Below are positions 15,945 through 24,157 of a DNA stretch of 40,517 bases, piece after piece (position 1 is the first letter of the stretch; each line of letters begins with the position of its first letter). The notes under the pieces were generated by a model that saw nothing but the letters and a program-made list of their open reading frames with translations, made no database searches and had not been told where the DNA came from. The position numbers and the translations under genes were made by a program. The stretch comes from an uncultured Clostridia bacterium (GTDB lineage Bacteria; Bacillota; Clostridia; Christensenellales; Borkfalkiaceae): contig CAMWQS010000002.1 of assembly GCA_947176485.1 (NCBI GenBank), forward strand, positions 1 through 40,517, in the 5' to 3' direction.

Positions 15945-18900
15945 ATGTTGGCGAACGAACGGCTCATCTTCAAAATGTCAATAGAGCAGAAAGTCAAACT
16001 GGTAACGAGCTTGAAACTGTACGAGAATTCGGCTAACGAAAATTACGAATTCCCCGTATTCAAATTGACCCGAAACCCTTTGGATGGGGAGTCGGGCGTT
16101 TACGCTACGCAGTTTCCTTCGGACAGGGCGCTTGCGTCTTGTTGGAATAACGCCCTCGTTACCGAGGTTTATTCCAAGCGCGGCGAAGAGGTTGCCGCCG
16201 TCAAAAAATACGCTTGCTTCAACGTTACCGACTCTCTTTCCGCCGAAAATATTGCAGAAGATTACTTTTTAACCGCAAGCACCCTCGGCAGCAAGGCAAA
16301 GGGACTTGCCCGTGCAAGGCAGTTCGTTAACTTTGAGGAGTTTATCCCGCAAAGCGGCGAAGAGCAGTCCGTCAAGAATTTGCAAGACGTCGTTTTGAAA
16401 GCCGCTTCGCCCCGTTCGGTTTACTTGAAAAACCCCGAAAATATCGAAAATTACAAAAACCAAGAGGACGCGGGTTGTCTTTTCTACGGTGTAGCCGGCA
16501 GTGCGGACGAGGCGCTTAAATACTTTTTAAACGGCTGTACGCTGGTATTTTTGAAAGGGGACTTTACGGCGGAGATTATCGCCAAGCTCAAAGTGCTCAC
16601 CGTCGAGTACAGGTCGGCATACGCCGATTACCGCTCGAAGGCAATAACTTTATCACAGCTTGACGCACGCTGTCAGTCGCTTGAAATCTTCGACGAAGAG
16701 ATTTTAAACGAGGCTTGCGACAAGCTTATTTCAACTCTGCTTGAAATGCGCAAGCGCAACCAAGAGGTTCCTCCCACCAAGACTGCGGTTAACCCCAACC
16801 ACGCTGCGGCTTTCGACGAGATTTCAAACGACTCGCTTTCAATAACGGCGGCAAGGCAGTCCGTAGTTTTACTTAAAAACAGCGGAGTTTTGCCCCTTCC
16901 CGCGACGACGAAGGTTGCCGTCTTGGGCGACAGTGCAAAGGACTATATTTACCAAACCGAGTTTTATAGCGGTAAGGCAACCGCAGAAAGATTGCCCTTC
17001 TACACGGTAAACAATTACGAGATTGACGCCGCGGGTTTTGCTAGCGGCTACGCAAAGGGCGAAGGCGTAAGGCAAGATTTAATCGATATCGCCGTAGACC
17101 TCGGCAAAGACGCGGGACTTGCCATCGTGTATTTAAGCGCGGAAAAGGACGCTAAATCATTGCCCGAAGGGCAGCTGGCGCTTATCGACGAGCTGAACAA
17201 AAACGGCGTTAAGCTCATCGCCGTGGTTGCGTCGGACGGCATTATCGACTTTGCATTTGCGCAAAAGTGCGATGCGGTTCTTCTGACTTACCGCGGCGGG
17301 CAAGGCAGCACCCGCGCAGTGCTTGATATTATCAAGGGCATTGCCACCCCTTCGGGACGCCTTACACAAACCGTCCCTATGGATATAAACAACACCCAAA
17401 ACTATTTGACTATACCCCGTAACGAAGTGCGTTATCCCTTCGGTTACGGGCTTTCCTATACCAAATTCGAGTATTTGAACCTTAAAATCAACGAGCGCGG
17501 CATAAGCTGCACTGTAAAGAACGTGGGCGATTGCGACGGCTTTGCCGTGTCGCAGTTCTACGTGCAGAAGTTCCGCTCTTCAAGCATTTTCAAGGATAAA
17601 ATTCTGCGCGGCTTTTCGAAAGTTTATATTAAGAAAAACGACTCCGTCCGCGTTGAAATTCCCTTTGACGAAAACACCTTTAAAATCTACGACGCCCAGT
17701 CGGGGCTTTACCGCATCGAGGGCGGCGAGTATACCGTCAAGATTTCCGAAAACTATTTTGACGATAGGCTGGTCGGCTCGATAACGCTTGCAAGCTACGT
17801 GTTTAAAGACGAGTACAAGGGCGAAATCGTCCAAAGCGTGCAGAACTCCGACGGCACCGCGGTTAAGTTTGACGTAAACCAAGAACCGCCCGAAGTCAGA
17901 AAAGCCAAAAAACAGCTTTCCTTCGGCGTGAAGCTGTTCGTTGCAATCCTGATTGCAATTTACTACGAGGGCGTGATGGCGGTGCTTGCCTTCACCGATA
18001 TCGTCTGGGACAAAGATTTGATTTTCTACCTCGTAATAGGCGGGCTTGCGGCGGTGTGCGTCGCGCTGTTTATAACCTACGTGGTCATAATCGCCAAAAA
18101 GCGCAAAAAGCAGCACTATATTCCCGTGAACGACGTTTTGACCGACCTCGTTGAAAACGTCAAAGAATTCGACGAAGTTTCCAAAGTTACTTATATCGAG
18201 CCCCTGAAGGAAGAACCCGAGGAGGAAGAGCTGCCCGTAACGGCGGCGGAGGAAGCACCCAAGGAAAAGTCCTACGACTTGTCGCTTGAAGAGGACGAAG
18301 AAGTTGAGCTTACCGAAAGGGTTACCTTCCACGAAATCTGCAATAATTTCCAAGCCTTTGCCAATAGCCGCGGCGTTACGGTGGATATAACCTCCGTAAG
18401 GGCGTTGTTCGCCGCAATAGGTGCAAGCAAGATAGTTATCGTTACCACCAAGAACACGGACGTTATGCCCGACTTCCTGACGGTGTTAAACGGCTACTTC
18501 AACAGCCGCGAGCTGACGGTTGTGGGTGAGAATTGGAAGTCGCTTTCGGACCTTATCTGGAAACAGCAGGAAGACAAGTTCGTGCTTTCGGATTTTGCAA
18601 ACACCGTTTATTCGGCAACCAAATCGCCCGATAGGCTTTACGGCGCCGTAATCGACGGGGTCAACGCAGAAACCGTTTTAAGCTGGTTTGCGCCCTTCGT
18701 AACCTACGCAAACCACCCCACCGAAGAGCATAAATTAAACCTGAACGAAGAACTTTCGATAATTCTTCCCAACAACATTTGCTACATATTATCCCCCGCG
18801 GAGGGCTCTGGCGACAAGTTCCCGCGTGAGGTTGCGGACGCGGCAATTCAGCTTGATTTGGTTTTAAGCAAAACCGAGACGGGCGAAGAAGTCGAGGCGG

Positions 18901-19265
18901 ACGTCATCTCGAAGTCCGCGCTTTCGGACCTCGTCAAGGAAGCGAGGGAAACCTTCTACCTTCCCGAAAAGGTTTGGAAGAAAATCGACGAGCTTTTCGA
19001 AACTATCCGCGCCACCGAAAAATTCCGCCTTGGCAACAAAAACACCTTGCAGCTTGAAAAGTTCACCTCCGTGCTTTTGGAGTGCGGCGGGGACGAGGCG
19101 GAGTGCATAACGGATATCTTCCTTGCAAAGCTCGTTCCGCTTTTGAAGCTAACCAAAGCCTACGCGCAGGACGGCGGCGACAAAACGGTTTTCGGCATAG
19201 TCGAAAAGCTGTTCGGCGAAGAAGAACTTACCAAAATTCAAAGGGCGCTTGCTAAATCCGTATAA
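15945..19265 (+). CDS. GH3-like protein (degenerate N-terminal barrel plus GH3 C-terminal domain) - TM hairpin - degenerate AAA+ (McrB/MoxR-like) domain fusion
   Basis: GH3 signatures AARQSVVLLKNSGVLPL, GRLTQTVP, RYPFGYGLSYTKFEY; two TM segments with positive flanks; C-terminal region collinear with the adjacent AAA+ proteins; SD GGAGG 5 nt before ATG 15945 (ORF opens at 15933). Confidence 0.8.
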   Translation: MLANERLIFKMSIEQKVKLVTSLKLYENSANENYEFPVFKLTRNPLDGESGVYATQFPSDRALASCWNNALVTEVYSKRGEEVAAVKKYACFNVTDSLSAENIAEDYFLTASTLGSKAKGLARARQFVNFEEFIPQSGEEQSVKNLQDVVLKAASPRSVYLKNPENIENYKNQEDAGCLFYGVAGSADEALKYFLNGCTLVFLKGDFTAEIIAKLKVLTVEYRSAYADYRSKAITLSQLDARCQSLEIFDEEILNEACDKLISTLLEMRKRNQEVPPTKTAVNPNHAAAFDEISNDSLSITAARQSVVLLKNSGVLPLPATTKVAVLGDSAKDYIYQTEFYSGKATAERLPFYTVNNYEIDAAGFASGYAKGEGVRQDLIDIAVDLGKDAGLAIVYLSAEKDAKSLPEGQLALIDELNKNGVKLIAVVASDGIIDFAFAQKCDAVLLTYRGGQGSTRAVLDIIKGIATPSGRLTQTVPMDINNTQNYLTIPRNEVRYPFGYGLSYTKFEYLNLKINERGISCTVKNVGDCDGFAVSQFYVQKFRSSSIFKDKILRGFSKVYIKKNDSVRVEIPFDENTFKIYDAQSGLYRIEGGEYTVKISENYFDDRLVGSITLASYVFKDEYKGEIVQSVQNSDGTAVKFDVNQEPPEVRKAKKQLSFGVKLFVAILIAIYYEGVMAVLAFTDIVWDKDLIFYLVIGGLAAVCVALFITYVVIIAKKRKKQHYIPVNDVLTDLVENVKEFDEVSKVTYIEPLKEEPEEEELPVTAAEEAPKEKSYDLSLEEDEEVELTERVTFHEICNNFQAFANSRGVTVDITSVRALFAAIGASKIVIVTTKNTDVMPDFLTVLNGYFNSRELTVVGENWKSLSDLIWKQQEDKFVLSDFANTVYSATKSPDRLYGAVIDGVNAETVLSWFAPFVTYANHPTEEHKLNLNEELSIILPNNICYILSPAEGSGDKFPREVADAAIQLDLVLSKTETGEEVEADVISKSALSDLVKEARETFYLPEKVWKKIDELFETIRATEKFRLGNKNTLQLEKFTSVLLECGGDEAECITDIFLAKLVPLLKLTKAYAQDGGDKTVFGIVEKLFGEEELTKIQRALAKSV
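18321..19262 (+). other. Degenerate AAA+ domain within the GH3-like fusion
   Basis: VTFHEICNNFQAF...DITSVRALFAAIGASKIVIVTTKNTDVMPD aligns with ITLKELCEEFRNF...DIEDIRRFIGALAVTKLIILQGMSGTGKTS; VIDGVN vs VLDEMN; LLECGGDEAECITDIFLAKLVPLL vs LVACGGTELEALDDILARKVFRKL. Confidence 0.75.
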
Positions 19266-19283
19266 CGCTCGAAGGAGAAACTT

Positions 19284-20759
19284 ATGTTAAACTTAATATC
19301 GGCGTTCTCCTTTGCTGAGTTCTTCGGTAAGGTGTGGGACGCGCTGACAAGTAAAATCGCGCTTATAGTCTACGCCGCAATAATATTGGTTCTGATTTTG
19401 GTGATAGTTATCCGCGTAATCGTAAACGAGCAACGCCGTATTGCCGAAATTCAGGATAACGACGCAAGGCGGCACGAGGTTCACGAGAACGAGCAGCTTG
19501 AAACCGTTAGGGCGGAGCTTGACAAGAAGATGAACAAAATCAGCCTTGACGTAGCGGCGGTCAAAAGAAGCGTAGCTTACGGCCCGCTGAGCGTGATGCC
19601 CGTAGGCGCAACGCCCGCGCACGCCGGAAGCGGCGCAAGCACGGATGCGGCGGAGGGCGAAGAGGAAGTGAACGAAGGCGGTTCGCGCTTCTATATGCTT
19701 ACCGAGATAGACAAAGAGTACGAGAATTACACCCGCCCCGACTACGACGACGATATAACGCTTAAAGAGCTGTGCGAAGAATTCCGCAACTTTTCGGCGG
19801 GTAAATTAAAGCTCTACTACGATATCGAAGATATAAGAAGATTTATCGGCGCATTGGCAGTAACCAAACTGATTATTCTGCAAGGTATGTCGGGTACGGG
19901 TAAAACCTCGCTTGCATACGCTTTCGGCGAGTTCCTTGAAAATAAGACCGTAGTCGTTCCCATCCAACCTATGTGGAAGGAAAGAACAGACTTAGTAGGT
20001 TACTACAACGAATTCACTAAGAGATTTAACGAAACCACGCTTTTGTACAAAATGTACGAAGCTAACAACAACGAAGAAATATACATAACCGTCCTCGACG
20101 AAATGAACATAGCGAGGGTAGAGTACTACTTCGCAGAATTCTTGTCCTTGCTCGAAATACCCAACCCCGACGGAAGAAACCTTGACGTAGTGGCAGACAG
20201 ATGGGAAGACGACCCCAAGCTGTTACAGCACAACGGCAAGTTAAGACTTCCCACCAACATGTGGTTCGTAGGCACTGCAAACAACGACGACAGTACCTTC
20301 TCGATATCGGATAAGGTTTACGACCGTGCAATGGTCTTGAACTTAGATAAAAAGGCAACGCCGTTCGAGGCAGAGGGAAGTTGTAAGAAGATATCCTCAA
20401 CGCACCTTGAAACACTTATGGCAAAGGCGCAGAGGGAGTACGACCTCAGCGACAGAAACCTTCGAAGAATTAAGAAACTCGACGAGTATATGATAAAGAC
20501 CTTCCACATCACTTTCGGTAACCGTATTATGAAGCAGATACGCTGTTACGTACCCGTACTCGTGGCTTGCGGGGGAACGGAGCTTGAAGCCTTGGACGAT
20601 ATCCTTGCAAGAAAGGTATTCAGAAAGTTAGAAAGCAAAAACCCCGTACACGTCAAACAGATGGCGGACGGAGTGTGTGCGTACTTAGACGAGCTTTTCG
20701 GCGAAGATAAGCTCCCGCTTTGTAAAGAAACAATTAGATTAATTGAACAGAACGTGTAA
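19284..20759 (+). CDS. Membrane-anchored AAA+ ATPase, McrB/AAA_5-like (copy 1, single TM anchor)
   Basis: N-terminal TM IALIVYAAIILVLILVIVI; Walker A GMSGTGKTS; VLDEMNIARVEYYFAEFLSLLE; FVGTANNDDSTFSISDKVYDRAMVLNL. Confidence 0.88.
   Translation: MLNLISAFSFAEFFGKVWDALTSKIALIVYAAIILVLILVIVIRVIVNEQRRIAEIQDNDARRHEVHENEQLETVRAELDKKMNKISLDVAAVKRSVAYGPLSVMPVGATPAHAGSGASTDAAEGEEEVNEGGSRFYMLTEIDKEYENYTRPDYDDDITLKELCEEFRNFSAGKLKLYYDIEDIRRFIGALAVTKLIILQGMSGTGKTSLAYAFGEFLENKTVVVPIQPMWKERTDLVGYYNEFTKRFNETTLLYKMYEANNNEEIYITVLDEMNIARVEYYFAEFLSLLEIPNPDGRNLDVVADRWEDDPKLLQHNGKLRLPTNMWFVGTANNDDSTFSISDKVYDRAMVLNLDKKATPFEAEGSCKKISSTHLETLMAKAQREYDLSDRNLRRIKKLDEYMIKTFHITFGNRIMKQIRCYVPVLVACGGTELEALDDILARKVFRKLESKNPVHVKQMADGVCAYLDELFGEDKLPLCKETIRLIEQNV
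19644..20759 (+). repeat. Direct repeat, copy 1 of AAA+ module (1116 bp)
   Basis: Same protein as 23013-24128; nucleotide-identical over 20242-20621. Confidence 0.95.
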
Positions 20760-20765
20760 AACCAT

Positions 20766-22616
20766 ATGACACTTTTAGACATTTACTATCGCGCATTTAA
20801 AGGATACCGCAAGCAGACGGCGGATAACACCGGCTGTGAAAAGGACAGACGCGCCCTTGCGGAATCCAATACTGACGAAGATAGGCTACAAGCAACTAAA
20901 TATTTGTGCAAAATCGAAGAAGACTGGATTCAAGCCATTGAAGAAGGGTTGGTTTTCGTTGAGAAGGCGGTTGCGGAAGAGCGGCAGTTCATAAGAACTA
21001 ACGGCGAGGTCGTGCCCATCGAAAAGGTGCGCAAGATTTCAAAGGACTCCGTAGAACACCTTGCCAAGCACAGCGATATGATAACGCACGTGCCCGAAAA
21101 CGAGGGCGACTTGCTCGTTCCCGATAAGCTGTATATGGTCGAAAAGCTTTCCGACTACGCCGTATACGAAAACCGTTTCCTCTATATGATGCTTTGCTAC
21201 ATAAAGGCTTTTATAGAGTACAGGCTTGAAAAGATTGAAAACCTTCGCCGAACCTACGTCGGCAATATGGAAATTTCAAAGGAAGTCGTAACCAAGAAAC
21301 GCACCTTAAAGGTTAAAGCCGCGGTTTACGAGGAAAGAACGGATAACCCGTTCCCCTTGCCCGACGAAAAATCTGCAAAGCAGGTTCAAAGAATTAAGGA
21401 CTGCCAAAGCATAATAAACGCGCTTTTGAACACCGACCTTATGATGCAGGTTGCAAAGGCGCCCATGATTAAGCCGCCCATCGTTAAGACCAACGTCTTG
21501 AAGATGAACAACAACTTCAAGCGCGCATTGGCTTTATACGACTATATCGCGTCCTACAACGGGCAGGGCTACGACTATGAAGAGGTAGTTTTCAACTACG
21601 CACCGTTTAGCGATAAAATCGCCGACGAAATTGCGGAGGCGGCAAACTTAACCTGCTTCCTTGCCTACAAGACGGGCAACGACATCGAAAGCATTCTCGA
21701 AGCCGAGTACGAGGCGGAGGAAAGAAGGCTTAAAGACGAAGAAGAAAAGAAGCTTATTCAGCGTTTAAAGCGTTTGAAAAAGCGCGCCTTGGAATCTAAC
21801 AAGACCATGGAAGAATACATGCTCGTGTTAGAGGAGCGGAACCGCCAGCTTGAAAAGGACGGCGAGGAGCTTGTAAATTTAAGGCAAGAGGTAGTTGCGC
21901 TTAACGAAAAGATTGACGAGATTAACCGCGAGAAGGAAGAGCTGAACAGACAAGTCGACCTTCTGCGCGAAACCTTGGAAGAAAAAGAGCGCGAGATAGT
22001 CGAGCTGAACCAAAAATATATAGAGGATATGGCGGCGATAAAAGACGAGCATATCCGCGAAATTGCAGAGCTTAACGAGGAGCACGACGGCGAAATAGCA
22101 CAGCTTAAAGCCGACTTTGCAGACGAGCTTGCCGGGACAATCGAAGAACACGAAACCCGCGTTGCAGAGCTTACCGACCAGATTGACGACTTGAACGCAA
22201 CCCTTGAACAAACGGTTGCCGACTTCGAGGAAAAGAACAGTGAGCTCGATAGGCAATTAAACGATTTGGACGCGGCAAAACAGCGCGTTATAGACGAGTG
22301 CGCCGTGAAGATACAGCAAGCCGAAGAGGGCTTCAACAAGGATATCGAAAAGCTTGAAAAGACCCAGCGCATAGAGTTAAAGAAATTGCGTGACGAAAAC
22401 GCGTTAATCCGCGGCGAGCTGGACGGTATACGCGCCCAGCAGGGCAAGCTTACGCCTAGCAGCGACTATACCTCCCGCGATAGGTTCATCGAGCTTGAAG
22501 AAGAATATATGGCTTACCACAGATTTTTCAAAACCCAGTGGGAGTTCACCAAGAAGGAAATCAGAAAGACCATTCTTTGGACTAAGCAAGAAAAGAAAGA
22601 CAGAAAGAAAAAGTAA
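20766..22616 (+). CDS. Coiled-coil protein, tentative DUF2357-like N-terminal region
   Basis: DYAVYENRFLYMMLCYIKAFIEYRL resembles the ENRF-type motif of DUF2357/McrC-like partners; long Glu/Lys heptad-rich coiled coil after about residue 320; no recognisable nuclease motif. Confidence 0.55.
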   Translation: MTLLDIYYRAFKGYRKQTADNTGCEKDRRALAESNTDEDRLQATKYLCKIEEDWIQAIEEGLVFVEKAVAEERQFIRTNGEVVPIEKVRKISKDSVEHLAKHSDMITHVPENEGDLLVPDKLYMVEKLSDYAVYENRFLYMMLCYIKAFIEYRLEKIENLRRTYVGNMEISKEVVTKKRTLKVKAAVYEERTDNPFPLPDEKSAKQVQRIKDCQSIINALLNTDLMMQVAKAPMIKPPIVKTNVLKMNNNFKRALALYDYIASYNGQGYDYEEVVFNYAPFSDKIADEIAEAANLTCFLAYKTGNDIESILEAEYEAEERRLKDEEEKKLIQRLKRLKKRALESNKTMEEYMLVLEERNRQLEKDGEELVNLRQEVVALNEKIDEINREKEELNRQVDLLRETLEEKEREIVELNQKYIEDMAAIKDEHIREIAELNEEHDGEIAQLKADFADELAGTIEEHETRVAELTDQIDDLNATLEQTVADFEEKNSELDRQLNDLDAAKQRVIDECAVKIQQAEEGFNKDIEKLEKTQRIELKKLRDENALIRGELDGIRAQQGKLTPSSDYTSRDRFIELEEEYMAYHRFFKTQWEFTKKEIRKTILWTKQEKKDRKKK

Positions 22617-22625
22617 AGGAGTTAT

Positions 22626-24128
22626 ATGAAAAAGGGCAACGGCAACAACAAAATAGCAAAGTTGATTGCACTGGTTATTCTCATAATCGGTATTTTCGCG
22701 CTGTTCGTTTTTGCTCTTTTACGCCAGTACCAAATTTACAGCGGCAAGTTCCCCGAAATTTCTACGGGAATAAAATATCTTTATATCGTGCTCGTGGTGC
22801 TGCTGCCGTTATTGCTCGTTTTATTAATTCGCGTAACCTTTTCCAAGCGCGACAATACCGACCTTATCACGCCCGACTACTTTGACGTAAACTTCAAAAA
22901 GCTCGAGCGGGAAAAGCAAGCCGTACAGAGCCGCGACGTTCCCAAGCTTGCCAACGTCGATTTTCCTATTAATAATTACGCGCCTGCACGCGTAAACGCA
23001 GCTGCAAGCCCGGATGCGGCGGAGGGCGAAGAGGAAGTAAACGAAGGCGGCTCACGCTTCTATATGCTTACCGAGATAGACAAAGAGTACGAGAACTACA
23101 CCCGCCCCGACTACGACGACGATATAACGCTAAAAGAGCTGTGCGAAGAATTCCGCAACTTCTCGGCTGGGAAATTAAAGCTGTACTACGATATCGAAGA
23201 TATAAGAAGATTTATCGGTGCATTGGCTGTAACAAAGCTTATAATCCTTCAAGGTATGTCCGGTACAGGTAAAACCTCATTAGCATACGCCTTCGGCGAG
23301 TTCTTGGAAAATAAGACCGTAGTCGTACCCATCCAGCCTATGTGGAAGGAAAGAACGGACTTAGTAGGTTACTACAACGAATTCACCAAGAGATTTAACG
23401 AAACGACGCTTTTGTACAAAATGTACGAGGCTAACAATAACGAAGAAATCTACATAACCGTCCTCGACGAAATGAACATAGCAAGAGTTGAGTACTACTT
23501 CGCAGAATTCTTGTCTTTGCTTGAAATACCCAACCCCGACGGGCGCAACCTTGACGTAGTGGCAGACAGATGGGAAGACGACCCCAAGCTGTTACAGCAT
23601 AACGGTAAACTAAGACTTCCCACCAACATGTGGTTCGTAGGCACTGCAAACAACGACGACAGTACCTTCTCGATATCGGATAAGGTTTACGACCGTGCAA
23701 TGGTCTTGAACTTAGATAAAAAGGCAACGCCGTTCGAGGCAGAGGGAAGTTGTAAGAAGATATCCTCAACGCACCTTGAAACACTTATGGCAAAGGCGCA
23801 GAGGGAGTACGACCTCAGCGACAGAAACCTTCGAAGAATTAAGAAACTCGACGAGTATATGATAAAGACCTTCCACATCACTTTCGGTAACCGTATTATG
23901 AAGCAGATACGCTGTTACGTACCCGTACTCGTGGCTTGCGGGGGAACGGAGCTTGAAGCCTTGGACGATATCCTTGCAAGAAAGGTATTCCGCAAACTCG
24001 AAAGCAAAAACCCCGTACACGTCAAACAGATGGCGGACGGAGTGTGCGCGTACTTAGACGAGCTTTTCGGCGAAGATAAATTGCCTTTGTGCAAGGAAAC
24101 TATAAGATTAATCGAACAGAACGTATAA
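22626..24128 (+). CDS. Membrane-anchored AAA+ ATPase, McrB/AAA_5-like (copy 2, two-TM anchor)
   Basis: Two N-terminal TM segments; 371 C-terminal residues identical to copy 1 by reading the ORF track. Confidence 0.88.
   Translation: MKKGNGNNKIAKLIALVILIIGIFALFVFALLRQYQIYSGKFPEISTGIKYLYIVLVVLLPLLLVLLIRVTFSKRDNTDLITPDYFDVNFKKLEREKQAVQSRDVPKLANVDFPINNYAPARVNAAASPDAAEGEEEVNEGGSRFYMLTEIDKEYENYTRPDYDDDITLKELCEEFRNFSAGKLKLYYDIEDIRRFIGALAVTKLIILQGMSGTGKTSLAYAFGEFLENKTVVVPIQPMWKERTDLVGYYNEFTKRFNETTLLYKMYEANNNEEIYITVLDEMNIARVEYYFAEFLSLLEIPNPDGRNLDVVADRWEDDPKLLQHNGKLRLPTNMWFVGTANNDDSTFSISDKVYDRAMVLNLDKKATPFEAEGSCKKISSTHLETLMAKAQREYDLSDRNLRRIKKLDEYMIKTFHITFGNRIMKQIRCYVPVLVACGGTELEALDDILARKVFRKLESKNPVHVKQMADGVCAYLDELFGEDKLPLCKETIRLIEQNV
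23013..24128 (+). repeat. Direct repeat, copy 2 of AAA+ module (1116 bp)
   Basis: Same protein as 19644-20759; nucleotide-identical over 23611-23990. Confidence 0.95.
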
Positions 24129-24157
24129 TTTACCCCTGAAATTGTGAGGGACTACCC

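Noticed and set aside
15945-19265. Active GH3 beta-glucosidase
   Set aside because: Expected nucleophile and KH motifs not found, barrel shortened, fused to TM and AAA-like region.
21758-22447. Ser-rich minus-strand ORF opposite the coiled-coil gene
   Set aside because: Antisense image of Glu/Lys/Leu coiled-coil codons; no independent support.
19284-22616. Classical McrBC restriction system
   Set aside because: AAA+ is McrB-like, but it is membrane-anchored, no DNA-recognition domain or PD-(D/E)XK nuclease is visible, and the neighbours are surface proteins.
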